This document shows positions 11,812 through 22,775 of a DNA stretch of 64,000 nt, piece after piece. Under the pieces are notes generated by a model. It worked only from the letters and a program-made list of their open reading frames with translations, searched no databases and was not told the origin of the DNA. Positions within the stretch are counted from its first letter, which is position 1. Every line of letters starts with the position of its first letter. Source of the stretch: Viola odorata (lineage: Eukaryota > Streptophyta > Magnoliopsida > Malpighiales > Violaceae). The DNA is taken from assembly GCA_963691705.1 (NCBI GenBank), contig OY829537.1, forward strand, positions 67,539,352 through 67,603,351. The letters run 5' to 3'. The position numbers were made by a program, and so were the translations under genes.

Positions 11812-14800
11812 TCAGGCGAAGTATCTCTTGACTGCATCGGCATTTACCGGTTTCGGGAGATCGTCTCCATCCATGTTGGTTAGCATTAGGGCACCCCCTG
11901 AGAATGCACTTTTGACCAGGTACGGGCCCTCGTACATTGGGGCCCACTTTCCTTTGTTGGCCTCCTGATGAGGGAGAATTTTCTTTAGCACTAAATTCCC
12001 AGCCTCGAATTTGCGAGGTCGCACTTTCTTGTTATAAGCGTTGACCATTCTTTGCTGATATAATTGCGCATGGCAGATAGCGGCCAAGCGCTTTTCGGGA
12101 AGGAGGTTCAGCTGCTCGTACCTCACTCTCGCCCAATCAGATTCTTCTACTTCAGATTCTGCCAGGATTCTGAGAGAAGGAATTTCTACCTCGAGGGGAA
12201 TTACGGCTTCCATGCCGTAAACTAATGAGTAGGGAGTTGCCCCTGTGGACGTACGGGTTGCTATCCGATAAGCATGTAGTGCGAAGGGAAGCATGTCGTG
12301 CCAGTCTTTGTGAGTGATTACCATCTTTTGGATGATCCTCTTCAGGTTCTTGTTTGCTGCTTCGACTGCGCCATTCATCTTTGGTCGATATGGTGACGAG
12401 TTTCGGTGCTTCACCTTCCAACGTTGGCAAAGATCGTCAATCATCTTTCCGTTGAGATTGGTGCCGTTGTCCGTGATGATGGTTTCTGGGACCCCATGAC
12501 GGCAAATGATATTTCTCTCAATGAATCGCGTGGTGGTTTTCTGAGTGATATTGGAGTAAGAGGTGGCCTCTACCCATTTGGTGAAATAGTCGATTGCTAC
12601 GAGGATGAAGCGATGGCCATTAGCGGTTGTTGGATGAATTTGGCCGATGATGTCGATTCCCCACATTGCAAAAGGCCAAGGCGACGTCATGCTGAAGAGA
12701 GGGGCTGGAGGGACGTGGAGATGGTCCGCATAGATTTGACATTTGTGGCACTTCCAAAAATAGCTGATGCAATCTCGTTCGATGGTGAGCCAAAAATAAC
12801 CTTGCCTCATTATCTGCCTGGCCATCATGTGTCCACTTGCGTGTGTGGAACAAACCCCTTCGTGGATCTCTGCTATGATTCTCTTTGCCTCGGTCATGGT
12901 GACGCAGCGAAGCAAAGCTCCATCAGCTCTCCTTTTATATAGAACCTCGCCGTTGAGGTAGAAGTCTAGTGCTAAGCGTTGGAGGGTCTTTTTGCTAACC
13001 CGGCTTGCCCCCGGTGGGTACTCCCGGTTTCTGATGAACTGTACTAGGTCGTAGAACCATGGCTTGCCGTCAGGTTCCTCTTCCAAGGAGACACAACATG
13101 CCGGAGTTTCCTTTACTTCCACTCTCAATGGTTGGAGCATTACTCCGCATTCTAACTTAAACATTGAGGCCAACGTGGCTAATGCATCTGCAAATCGGTT
13201 CTTTTCTCTGTCGACTCGGTCGAATTTGGTTTCCTCGAATTCCCGTGTGAGTTGGGTGAGTAGCCTTTGATAAGGGATGAGCTTGGAATCCCGTGTCTGC
13301 CATAGATCCTGGGCTTGATAGATGACGAGTGCTGAATCGCCGAAGATTCGGAGCTTCTTTACTTTTAAGTCGATGGCTGCTGTCAGACCACTGATGCATG
13401 CCTCATACTCGGCGACGTTATTGGTGCATGGGAAGTTCAATTTGCATGCTATGGGGAATTGACGGCCATCTGGGGCTATGACCACGGCTCCCACTCCCTT
13501 GCCCGAGAGGTTCACCGCACCGTCGAAGAACATGGTCCACCAATCGTCTTCTCGGAGATTTTCTGTGATCTCATCTTCAATCATTATGATGTCCTCATCG
13601 GGGAAGTCGAAGCTCAACGACTCGTACTCGTCCGAGGCATGATCGGCCAAGTGATCGGCGAGGGCGCTTGCTTTAACCGCTTTCTGAGTCACATAGATGA
13701 TCTCGTGCTCAGCTAATAAGACTTGCCATCTACAAATGCGACTTGACAGGTACGGCTTTTCGAAAATGTATTTCAAGGGGTCCATGCGAGAGATTAGCCA
13801 AGTCGTGTAATACAACATGTACTGCCGGAGCCTTCGGGCGCACCATGCTAGGGCGCAACAAGTTCGTTCCAACATAGAGTAACGCATCTCACATTCATTG
13901 AATTTTTTGCTGAGGTAATAGATGGCTTGTTCACGCCTTCCGGACTCGTCGTGCTGTCCCAAAACGCAACCCATGGCGCTAGCCGTGACTGTCATATACA
14001 TAAGCAAAGGTCGTCCTGGCGTCGGAGGAACTAGTACTGGCGGGTTTTGCAGATACGTCTTGATTTTCTCGAAGGCTTCCTGGCAGTCTTCGTCCCATTC
14101 TGCATCTCCGTGCTTCCTTAGCATTTTGAACATCGGCTCGCAAGTAAGTGTTAACTGGCTGATAAAGCGAACGATGTAGTTGATGCGCCCTAAAAAGCTT
14201 CTTACTTCCGTTTCGGTGCTGGGAGCGGGTAGCTCCTGAATGGCTTTTATCTTATCAGGATCCACTTTTATGCCTTTGTTGCTGACGATGAATCCCAATA
14301 ACTTCCCGGAAGTCACTCCGAAGGTACACTTAGCTGGGTTTAGCCGTAGTCGAAATTGCCTCAACCTTTCGAACACCTTTCTCAGGATGTCTACATGATC
14401 TTGCGTGCCGCGAGACTTGGCTATCATGTCGTCGACATATATTTCCAATTCTTTATGCATCATGTCGTGGAAAAGGGTGACAGCAGCACGTTGGTACGTG
14501 GCTCCTGCGTTCTTTAATCCGAAGGGCATCACTTTGTAGCAGAAGGTTCCCCAGGGCGTGATGAAGGTCGTCTTTTCACTGTCCTCGGGTGCCATCTTGA
14601 TCTGATTGTACCCCGAGAATCCGTCCATGAAAGAGAACATGTCATTTCTGGCGGCACTATCTACCAAGATGTCGATATGGGGAAGAGGGAAGTCGTCTTT
14701 AGGGCTAGCTCGATTGAGATCCCGAAAGTCCACGCACATGCGAACCTTCCCATCTTTCTTAGGCACTGGCACTATGTTGGCGATCCATTCTGGGTACTCC

Positions 14801-15249
14801 GCAACTCTCAAAAAACCCGCGTCTAGTTGCTTGGTAACTTCTTCTTTGATTTTCAGAAGGATGTCTGGATGCATCCTCCGAAGTTTTTGCTTGACAGGCT
14901 TAAACTCAGGTTTTAACGGAATACGATGCTCAACTATCCCGGGATCAAGACCTGGCATGTCGGCGTATGACCATGCGAATACATCGGAGTAGTCCTTGAG
15001 GAGAGAAATCAACCTTTCTCTCTGAGTCGTATCCAGGGTAGTTCCGATCTTGACCAGTTTTTGACTCTCATTGCTTGCCCCCAAGTTTACTTCGTCCAAT
15101 TCCTCCCGATGAGGGGTTATTTCCTTTTCTGAACTTTCTAGTAAACGGGTCAGTTCGTCGGAGACTTCGGCCTTGTCTTCGGTCGTAGCGATGATTTCTT
15201 CGCCAGTAAAGACATAGGTTTTATCAAGACAATCCGAACTAACACTCAT
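11812..15249 (-). CDS. Element A pol: RT, degenerate RNase H, archaeal-type RNase H, integrase
   Basis: This is an open frame of 1145 aa for copying RNA into DNA and inserting it in the genome. Domains in order: RT with YVDD at 271-274; the original RNase H at about 415-520, where the usual catalytic Asp of the DAS motif is not present (TVTAS); a second RNase H at about 570-700 with FFDGA, NNVAEYEA and GDSA motifs; and integrase with an HHCC zinc site (H796, H803 or H807, C834, C837) and D866, D927, E963 (DD35E). The start given is the ATG just after the splice acceptor at 15251. Reading continues in frame from gag-pro once the intron is removed, so this ATG is probably not an independent start. 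A two-RNase-H pol is typical of the Tat/Ogre lineage. No stop or frameshift is seen. Confidence 0.95.
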   Translation of the reverse strand: MSVSSDCLDKTYVFTGEEIIATTEDKAEVSDELTRLLESSEKEITPHREELDEVNLGASNESQKLVKIGTTLDTTQRERLISLLKDYSDVFAWSYADMPGLDPGIVEHRIPLKPEFKPVKQKLRRMHPDILLKIKEEVTKQLDAGFLRVAEYPEWIANIVPVPKKDGKVRMCVDFRDLNRASPKDDFPLPHIDILVDSAARNDMFSFMDGFSGYNQIKMAPEDSEKTTFITPWGTFCYKVMPFGLKNAGATYQRAAVTLFHDMMHKELEIYVDDMIAKSRGTQDHVDILRKVFERLRQFRLRLNPAKCTFGVTSGKLLGFIVSNKGIKVDPDKIKAIQELPAPSTETEVRSFLGRINYIVRFISQLTLTCEPMFKMLRKHGDAEWDEDCQEAFEKIKTYLQNPPVLVPPTPGRPLLMYMTVTASAMGCVLGQHDESGRREQAIYYLSKKFNECEMRYSMLERTCCALAWCARRLRQYMLYYTTWLISRMDPLKYIFEKPYLSSRICRWQVLLAEHEIIYVTQKAVKASALADHLADHASDEYESLSFDFPDEDIIMIEDEITENLREDDWWTMFFDGAVNLSGKGVGAVVIAPDGRQFPIACKLNFPCTNNVAEYEACISGLTAAIDLKVKKLRIFGDSALVIYQAQDLWQTRDSKLIPYQRLLTQLTREFEETKFDRVDREKNRFADALATLASMFKLECGVMLQPLRVEVKETPACCVSLEEEPDGKPWFYDLVQFIRNREYPPGASRVSKKTLQRLALDFYLNGEVLYKRRADGALLRCVTMTEAKRIIAEIHEGVCSTHASGHMMARQIMRQGYFWLTIERDCISYFWKCHKCQIYADHLHVPPAPLFSMTSPWPFAMWGIDIIGQIHPTTANGHRFILVAIDYFTKWVEATSYSNITQKTTTRFIERNIICRHGVPETIITDNGTNLNGKMIDDLCQRWKVKHRNSSPYRPKMNGAVEAANKNLKRIIQKMVITHKDWHDMLPFALHAYRIATRTSTGATPYSLVYGMEAVIPLEVEIPSLRILAESEVEESDWARVRYEQLNLLPEKRLAAICHAQLYQQRMVNAYNKKVRPRKFEAGNLVLKKILPHQEANKGKWAPMYEGPYLVKSAFSGGALMLTNMDGDDLPKPVNADAVKRYFA

Positions 15250-15250
15250 C

Positions 15251-15404
15251 CTGAAATTAAAAGCGCGAAAAAAAGAGATGCGTAAAATGAAAATTTGCAT
15301 ATATATTGATTTTTAACAAAAGGGAACAGGAGTCCCTACAAAAATGTTTTCGTAAGAAAACGTGCCAAAAACATATATATATATTTTTCAAAATGAGAAA
15401 TTAC
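15251..15404 (-). other. Pol intron of element A
   Basis: 154 bp on the minus strand. The donor is CC|GTAATTTC at 15404 and the acceptor is TTTTAATTTCAG at 15251. The gag-pro stop codon TAA is the second to fourth base of the donor region, so the unspliced RNA stops after protease. Removing the intron leaves the frame open from protease into pol. Element B has the same layout. Known Ogre elements splice here only partially, which sets the Gag to Pol ratio. Confidence 0.87.
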
Positions 15405-18400
15405 GGAGAGACATCTGGAAGCATGGTGATGGTCCAGTTGCCCACAGACTCCCCTGACTTCTTAACGAAAATGACTGAACCAGGCGACGATCCTTCTTCT
15501 CCTAGAGTGCAGATACGGAGGTCTGATACCCTGATTGGATTTTCATTGATGGTTTCAGCGGCGAAGGGGAACGTGGTTCTGATATGGGGAATCGGCATTT
15601 TGCCCTCTGGCGCAGAACGTCCAAATAGCTTAGCCAGCTGCTTTTCTTTCTTTTCTTGGGCGATCCTGGTGAAATCGGCCTTGCTGGGTTGGTACCCTAA
15701 CCCAAATCGATCTCCGAAGCTCTTCGGAGGCGCCCAGCCTTTCGATCCTTGTAACTCGGCCCCGAGCCGTTTTCCTAATTGGAAGCTTCCCTCTAGTGTT
15801 GACTTAGTGGTTGTTTCAGCTACCCCCGATTTTGAGGCTTCGCAAATGGGGGATCCCTCCTCGATCCAACCCGCGTTGACGATTTCAAAGGCTTTGAAGG
15901 AACTCTTCAGGGTTTCAGTAGTTTCGATGTAAGGCACGGATGCATGCTTGGCCAAGATCAAGGCTTCTTCGGCCTTTATCGTGATGAGGGCATTGTCTTT
16001 GACGTATTTGAGGCACTGATGCAGGGAAGAGGGGACGGCTCCCGCTGAATAGATCCAAGGCCGTCCTAGAAGCATGCTATAAGCGGGTTGGATTTCCATG
16101 ATCTGGAATGTCAAGATAAAAGGGTGGGGCCCGATGACCATATCCAACTCAATGTTCCCGATGATCTCTCGAGTGGTGCCATCGAAAGTCCTAGCCATCA
16201 TTCCGCTAGGTTTTATGAGGGAGGAATCGACCGGCAGCTGTTCAAGGACATGCCTTGGCATGACATTAAGTGCGAACCCATTGTCGATTAGGGCCTTTGC
16301 TATGACGTGTCCCTTACATTCCACCGTGATGTATAGGGCCTTATTGTGATCTCTTCCCGAGGGGTCGATCTCTTCTTCCGAGAAGGAAATGCTGCTTAAG
16401 GCTTGGATCCTTCCGACAAGGTTTTCCACCCCTTCTGTGGTGATATCCTTAGTCACGAAAGCTTGTTTCAAGACTTTTAAGAGAGCTTGGCGATGCGGCT
16501 CTGAAGTGAGGATCAGCTCCATGATGGAGATACGAGCTGGGGTTTTCTTTAGCTGTTCGATGATGCTGAACTCGCTCTGTTTCATGATCTTGAGGAACTC
16601 GGCTGTCTCGTCCTCAGTTACAGGTTTGCTCAAACCTTGCGTCTCTTCTACTATCTCTTCGCGGATCACAGGGTCTTTCCTTTTGGCTTGTCGTTGCTTT
16701 TCTACTTCCTCCGAGATATAACATCTTCCGGTGCGAGTCATGCCCCCGATATGAGAGGCTTCACCGATAGCGAGTGTTGTTGGTGCGACTGCAGGAGGGG
16801 TGGTGACCACCGTGTATCCGTAGTTGAATGGGACCGCGTGTAAGTCCCGGCTGGGAGTATTCACAGCTAATGTGAATACTACTTTGCGTGGGATCATGGC
16901 TGCCTCCCCTGCCTGGGCCACGTATTCGAAGGGGTAAGGTGCTGGTGGATTGTCCTCGATGACGTTGATGGCTCCTTGGGTTTCCCCTTTGGTTTGAATG
17001 ATCCCGAATGTTGCGAGTTGCTTGACTTTTTGCCGAAAAAGTCTGCAATCCTGGATGTCATGCTTGCTTTCCCCTTGGCAGAATAGGCATTGGGCCTGAC
17101 TATTCCCTGGGAATGGCAGATAAGCGTTGTTGGCTAATGCGAAGAACAATTCTTCATTGGGTACTTCCCCCATCGATAGGTGAGAAAGGTCAATTCCAAT
17201 GGAAGAAATGTCGCTCATCCCAGGATTATGGTGCGGTAGAGGACTGGTTGTCATATCAGGACCCCTTGTCAAACCTTTGGACGAGATTCGTCCTTCTTTG
17301 GTTAGGTGCTCGACCTTCTCTCTAAAGTCGTAACAGTTTTCCAAGGAGTGTCCTCAGGTTCCGCCGTGATATTCGCAGCTATCCTTTGGATCATACCAGC
17401 TAGGGTAAGGAAGGGATTGAGGCGAGAGTGGGGATGGTGTAATCTGCCCGTCTGCCAAAAGGCTTGCGTAGATCTCTTTCAAAGGAAACGGAGGAAGCGA
17501 CCATGTCGGTGAAGGGTATGACTCGGAGTCTGAGGATTCCCAAGAAGGTAGTAAGGGCACTGTGCTAGAATAGGAAGGTGGTGCCGAATACCTGACGAGG
17601 CAATCGAACTTCCCGGAAGGTTGGCCCAAGGTGTCAATCTCGCGGTCGCCTTCGTCGCGGCGCGCGGAGAACCGCTTGCACGATGAAGTCGATCCTTTCT
17701 TCTGGACCATTTGAAGTGGGGTTCCATTGGCGTTATGCGGGATAGGAAATCCATCTCCGATCGTGTTGATGGATCCTTCCCCAGGGGTCACTTTCTCGGT
17801 TTGTATTACCCCGAGACTCGAGAGTTGTCTCACCTTTTCTGCGAACGACTTGCAGCTTTGGATCTTGTGACCGTCTCTTCCCTTGCAGTACATGCAGTGA
17901 CTCAGATTGCCCCCTGAGTATAGCACATATCCCTCTCGAGCTAAGGCCTGGAAAAGCTGTTCTTGTAGCCAACTCGATGCGGAAGATAAATGGTCGTTGC
18001 TTTCTCCTGCCGAGATGGCATTCACCCCTCCCTTTCCTTGGGAATGATTGGGAAGAGGGTTGGTGGATGTGTTGGGTCCTTTTGCTAATCCTTCGAAAGA
18101 TGCCCATCCACTTTTGATCAAGTGATGGACCTTTGTCTTGAATGCAAAGCAATTTTCCAGAGTGTGACCGGGGGCTCCAGCGTGATATTCGCATCTTGCG
18201 TTGTGATCATACCAGTTTGGGTAAGGAGGCAATTGAGGCTGAGCCGGAACCGGTATGATCTGTCCGGCCGCCAGGAGATGTTTGTAGATTTCTCCTGCAG
18301 GGAGAGGGAGAGGAGGTGGAGGCTCTCGGTTCCACCGATTGTTGGTCGTGTTTTGGTTATTTGGGTCTTTTGGTGGGTTATATGGTTTGGGTTGCATAGG

Positions 18401-19750
18401 TTGTGATGTTTGCACTGGAGGTGGTGGGAAATGAGTAGGATTTTGAGGTAGGATATTAGCGATTGGTGGTGAATTAAAAGGAAAGGAGGTGGGTTGATAT
18501 AGTGACGCCGGCTGATACGGCGGTGGTGGCGGAAACGGCTGCCCCTGATTAACTTGGGGAGCGACAAATCCGACGTCCCTTTTCACGACTGATGCTTTCT
18601 TTGGTACGGACTCTGGTGTTGGATGCGTGATTCGCCCAGACTTAATCCCTTGCTCGACTCTTTCGGCAATTAGGACCATGTCGGAGAAGCTGTTTGAGGG
18701 GTTCGAGATTAGGTAGGTGTAGTAGGGAGCTTTGAAGGTGTGCAAGAAAATCGACAAGAGTTCCTTGTCACTTAAGGGTGGAGAGATTCTCGAAGCCAAC
18801 TCTCTCCATCTTTGTGCATAGGTCTTCACGGACTCGCCGATTTTCTTTTCCAGATTTTGCAAGTCGACGCGGTCAGGAGCCACCTCCATGTTGAATTTGT
18901 ATTGTCGGTAGAAGGCATCGGACAGGTCTCTCCACGTCCTGATCCTGGCTCTGTCCAGCCCCATATACCAAGTTAGGGCGTGCTTGGTCAAGCTTTCTCG
19001 GAATAAATGGATCAACAACGGTTCATTGTGGATCATCTCTGCCATCTTGTTGCAGTATGCTCTGAGGTGGGTCTTCGGGCATTCTACCCTAGTATATTTT
19101 TTGAAGTCCGGGATCTTGTACTTCGGAGGTATGACGATCCCGGGGACCATGCACATGTCGGCGGGACCTGTGGGATCGAATGGATCGGCCCCTTCGATTA
19201 CTCTGAGTCTCTCCTCGAGAAGATTCAGTCTGTCACTTTTCGGTTTCTCGGCCCCGATGGGGTTAGAACCGAAGGGCAGCATAGGTTCTGATGAGAACTG
19301 AGGTTGTGCTGGGTTGAAAGTGAGGAGCTGAGTTCCCACAGGTCCGGGAGCTGTGCTCGGAGGAATAAGAGGGAGATACAAAGCCTCCAGGTGGGCCTGG
19401 CTCTTGCTGGGGTCCACGGCAGGGTTGATTGAAAGGTGCTGAAGCGACGGGGAGATCTCTTCACCCGCCTTAGCTATAGGATTTGCAGTGATGGGTACTG
19501 TGAAGGGATTATCCCATCTCCAACGGCCCGGGGGACCAGAAAGTGGCGGGAGTACGGAAGGTCCTGCGACGGTGAGCGAAGAGTGAGGTCCTTTTGTTTG
19601 AGGGAGATCAAAACCCGGTGGCAATTCGGTGACAGCTTCATCTCTTTCCTTTTCAGCCCTGGTGGCTCTTTCTGTAGTAATCCTAACTTGCTCCTCTAAC
19701 TCCGTGATTCTAGCCATTAGTGCTTCATCGGTCTTGGCCGGTTCAGTCAT
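15401..19750 (-). pseudogene. Element A gag-protease, one nonsense codon
   Basis: This is a frame of about 1450 codons for the particle protein and protease. The start at 19750 is chosen because the matching ATG opens the gag of element B as well. An N-terminal coiled coil, a proline-rich stretch, the gag core (about 18640-19060), a second proline-rich stretch and then zinc knuckles follow. There are four knuckles in two pairs: CX2H/C-X5-H-X4-C types near 18155, 17870, 17350 and 17060. Element B has only two. The protease has IDNGFALN near 16280, with Phe where B has Ser. A single TGA at 17354-17356, inside the third knuckle, breaks an otherwise open frame. The stop at 15401 overlaps the intron donor. 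Confidence 0.9.
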
Positions 19751-20523
19751 TTTTCGTTTTTGAAGTCTAGTTAGGGGGAGCCTGTGCGGAGTAGCTTGCT
19801 TTCGAGGAGCTATCGTGAACCTGAAAAAGGGAAAAACACAGAAAAAGTAAATACAAGTGAGAATATACAGGTGATATGCAATCCCGAGGCCTCCACATTT
19901 GCTCATTCGTTTTCCAGCCACACTTTCATTTGATATTTTCAAGGAGGTCGGTGAGGCGAGGAATCCCAGTGGTTGACAAGATACGAAGGAAGCCTCTATA
20001 CATTCCCCCGATATGAAGCAAATCTGAGATGCTAACGGCGAAGCCCAAATCAGCAGGGGTAACCAATGCCGCCATGCTAGGAAGGTCTCTTTTACGCTAT
20101 ACTCTTGACGCTGCAAGGCCTGATGCCTGGTAAACTCAACAGAGGGGAGAGACGACAATCTTTGGAGTTTCTTTTTGTGATAAACTAGGAAGACATGGCC
20201 ATGAGTGAGCGATACTCGGGTGTTTTGTTCTGATCTTTCGGAATTTCGGTGAGATGATTGTGTTTTATCCCGGAGAGAGATTTTTTTTTTGTTGTTTTTT
20301 TTGTTTTTTTGTTTTTGGTTTGTATTGGAGGGATAGTTGATATGGAAAAGATGAGGCGATTTAATAAATATCCGAAAGAGTACGACTTTATTAAAAAGCG
20401 TTTACAAAATATGGTAAACTTGCCAACTTCCTAAATTCATCAAAAATGGCTAGGATAGATGAAATTAGGGGTCCTAGCTAAAAAGAACAGATGGGCCGAT
20501 CTCCGAGCCTTTCCCTGAAGGTG
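19751..20523 (-). other. Spacer between ORF1 and gag of element A, with a possible splice acceptor
   Basis: No gene is seen. On the minus strand a pyrimidine tract ending CCCTTTTTCAG closes at 19821, about 70 bp upstream of the gag start. Element B has the same structure ending at 27276. T-rich low-complexity DNA lies at 20281-20320. The tract could be an acceptor used to skip ORF1, but no donor has been proven. Confidence 0.55.
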
Positions 20524-22245
20524 TCATTCCTGGGCGTCCGAGTCCTGCTGCCAAAGGTACTCCATCGAAGCCAACTCCCCTTTCTTCATCTCTAACTCAG
20601 CCTCTAAGGCGGTAATTCGGCTTTGCAGTACTTGGTTGTTCCTTTCTCCCAAGTCTGCGCGAGTAGTCAAAACCCTTATCGTTGAATCCCTGTCTTCAAT
20701 TATGGCACTTGATGCTTCTCTTTTGCGGGTTTCACTGCTCAAGCGTTCCTTAAAGGCCCTGAGGGCCACATTCTTTTGTACTGTTTGTACGCGGACGAAA
20801 TCCTTGTGCTGCCTGTCCAGTTCATTCATCTGGACCTTTAAGCCACATTGACGAGCTTCGGCCATATCCCTTTCCTCTATCATCAGATCTCGTTCTTCTT
20901 GTGCTGCTCGCATCTGGTCTACCACTTGAGCGTAAGCCATGACATCCATTCTTTCGCTCACTTGCGATTCCCCTTCTTCTTCCATCGGTTTTTGATTTTC
21001 AGGGCGAGGTAAGACATTGCCGCTAACTCGTCTTGACCTCCACTGTGGATATTCTGGTATTGTGGTTGCAGAGATGCCGTGCCCTTTGAGGCAAAAAGGG
21101 TGGGCCCAGTCATGGGCGTACAGCTGAATGTTCTGATCTTCTCCAGCGTGTGGCAGGTCCGATTTCGTCATGCCAAAAGTTACTGGAATGATTTGGGTGA
21201 TGCGAAACTGTCTAAGGACGAGGGCAGGGCAATAGTGAGTGCATCCCCATGCTCCGATCAAAGGAACCCAAGGTAAGTGTCCGCAGCAGACGATGGGATT
21301 GGAAGTCTGCAGCCACTTGGCATGCCAACTGAAGTCTTCTTCTGAGAGGTTTATGAATCGGTCGATCCAGACATCCTTATTTTCCATTTCCCATCTATCT
21401 GTGGTCATTGCATTGATAACCCTAAGAAGAGGACATGACCTTATGTAACTTGCGAAGAAAAGGGTCTGATCAGGAATCTGTTTGAAGTGGCTGACCAACC
21501 ATACTGTCAACAACTGGGTGCAACATGTAAGTCTCCCTTTCCCTTTCCTTCGACAAGAGTCCAAGGAGCGAAAGGTCTCGGCTAAAATGGCTGTTGTAGG
21601 ATTGATGGCATTTGTTTCCATCTCATAAAAGATGTTGGCTGCTGCAGAGTCGATGGCATTCCTCATTTTCGGAAAGAGGACAAATCCTACAATGGCGAAA
21701 GCCAGAATCCTTAGGCGTTTCTTTCCGTTGGACAATCGAAAGCGTGCCTCAATATCTAACCAGCACCAGAAGTCGTCCCCCTCTCTGACACGAGTAGTGA
21801 TTCCTAACAGCTTATCGAGCCTTATTTTGACACTTGAGGAGTCGAGTCGAACATTCTGGTATATGGCCGATATAGGAGAGGTGAAGCACATCAGAACTGA
21901 GTACTCCTCTAGCGTAGGGGTCAAGTCTACCTCTTTGTCGAAAGAGAAGCACCGATAATAGGGATCCTAGAATTTTAGGGCTGCCCGGATGCAACCCCAA
22001 TCAGTCTTTACGTCGACTAGGGTCAGTAGCTTTCCATAAATACCCTCAAACTGTGTCTCTTCGTCTTCAGTCAGCTCATTTCTCAACATCCGAATCCTAG
22101 TTAAGTCAAAGTCCACAACTTCTACTTTGATCTTGGTGGTGATGTCAGGGGCGAACCCACGTTCCAACAGATCTCCTTGTGCGGCCTGATCGTCGAAACT
22201 TCGTCCCCCGAAAATATTAAATGAAAGTAGTGTAGGTGTCGACAT
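20524..22245 (-). pseudogene. Element A ORF1 (extra ORF upstream of gag), one TAG
   Basis: This is a frame of 574 codons ending DSDAQE. Its role is unknown; an ORF upstream of gag is a defining trait of Ogre elements. Residues 1-390 resemble a conserved plant domain often found in such ORFs (I believe DUF7745 or a plant-mobile-domain relative, named from memory). The last 150 residues form a long charged coiled coil. A TAG at 21967-21969 interrupts the frame after the sequence AALKF. Sequence on both sides stays in the same frame and continues DPYYRCFSF. The homologous position in relatives is, as far as I recall, a Trp, which would need only a G-to-A change. The same TAG is present in element B. 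Confidence 0.85.
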
Positions 22246-22755
22246 AGCGAATGAGCAAGATGGGTCCTATGGGACAAAAATAAAATTTTAAATGCAAAGT
22301 AACCTACACGTGTAGGAAGTTTACAATTCGAATAAAAGAAAATTCATGTCAATATGCCAACAAGACAAATAGAGTCACGACAAACAGGTATAATCATGAT
22401 GCACGTGCTGGGGCTCTGATTCCGACACCTCTAACTAGCTTGAATGGTTCCCGGATGATACCATGAAAAGGTCCCTAAAGTGTCGTCCAGTCGCCCGATT
22501 CCTTGCGAAATCGTATAACCTTTCGACTGGCTTTAGGGGTTCATCCGAGTTGGGATTGGTGAACACTACCCAGGACATGTGTCCTAGGGCGTCACTACTA
22601 CCCTCCTATTTGGTAATTGTCCCCTGGGTGTAGGGCGCTATGAAATGCATATGACAATTGATAAAGCAGATAAATAAACAGACCAGCAATTGATCAAAGC
22701 AAATAAATAAACAAATAAAACACCTCTAAAAAAAAACCGGCTCCGACCCTAAATT
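22246..22755 (-). other. 5' leader of element A
   Basis: This is untranslated sequence between primer binding site and ORF1. It contains no convincing gene. A closely similar leader lies in element B (29691-30202). Confidence 0.75.
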
Positions 22756-22772
22756 CCCTAGTGGAGTCGCCA
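22756..22772 (-). promoter_or_regulatory. Primer binding site of element A, tRNA-Arg type
   Basis: The minus strand reads TGGCGACTCCACTAGGG, three bases inside the LTR end. The 3' end of plant tRNA-Arg, from memory, ends CCCCAGCGGAGTCGCCA. The site pairs with it at 15 of 17 bases. tRNA-Arg priming is characteristic of Ogre elements. Confidence 0.87.
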
Positions 22773-22775
22773 AAC

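Noticed and set aside
12406..12942. Plus-strand frame of 178 codons
   Set aside because: Antisense shadow of the integrase domain of element A.
19751..20158. Upstream extension of gag frame to an ATG at 20158
   Set aside because: The extension contains the splice-acceptor-like tract, is not conserved in element B, and the ATG at 19750 is the one shared by both.
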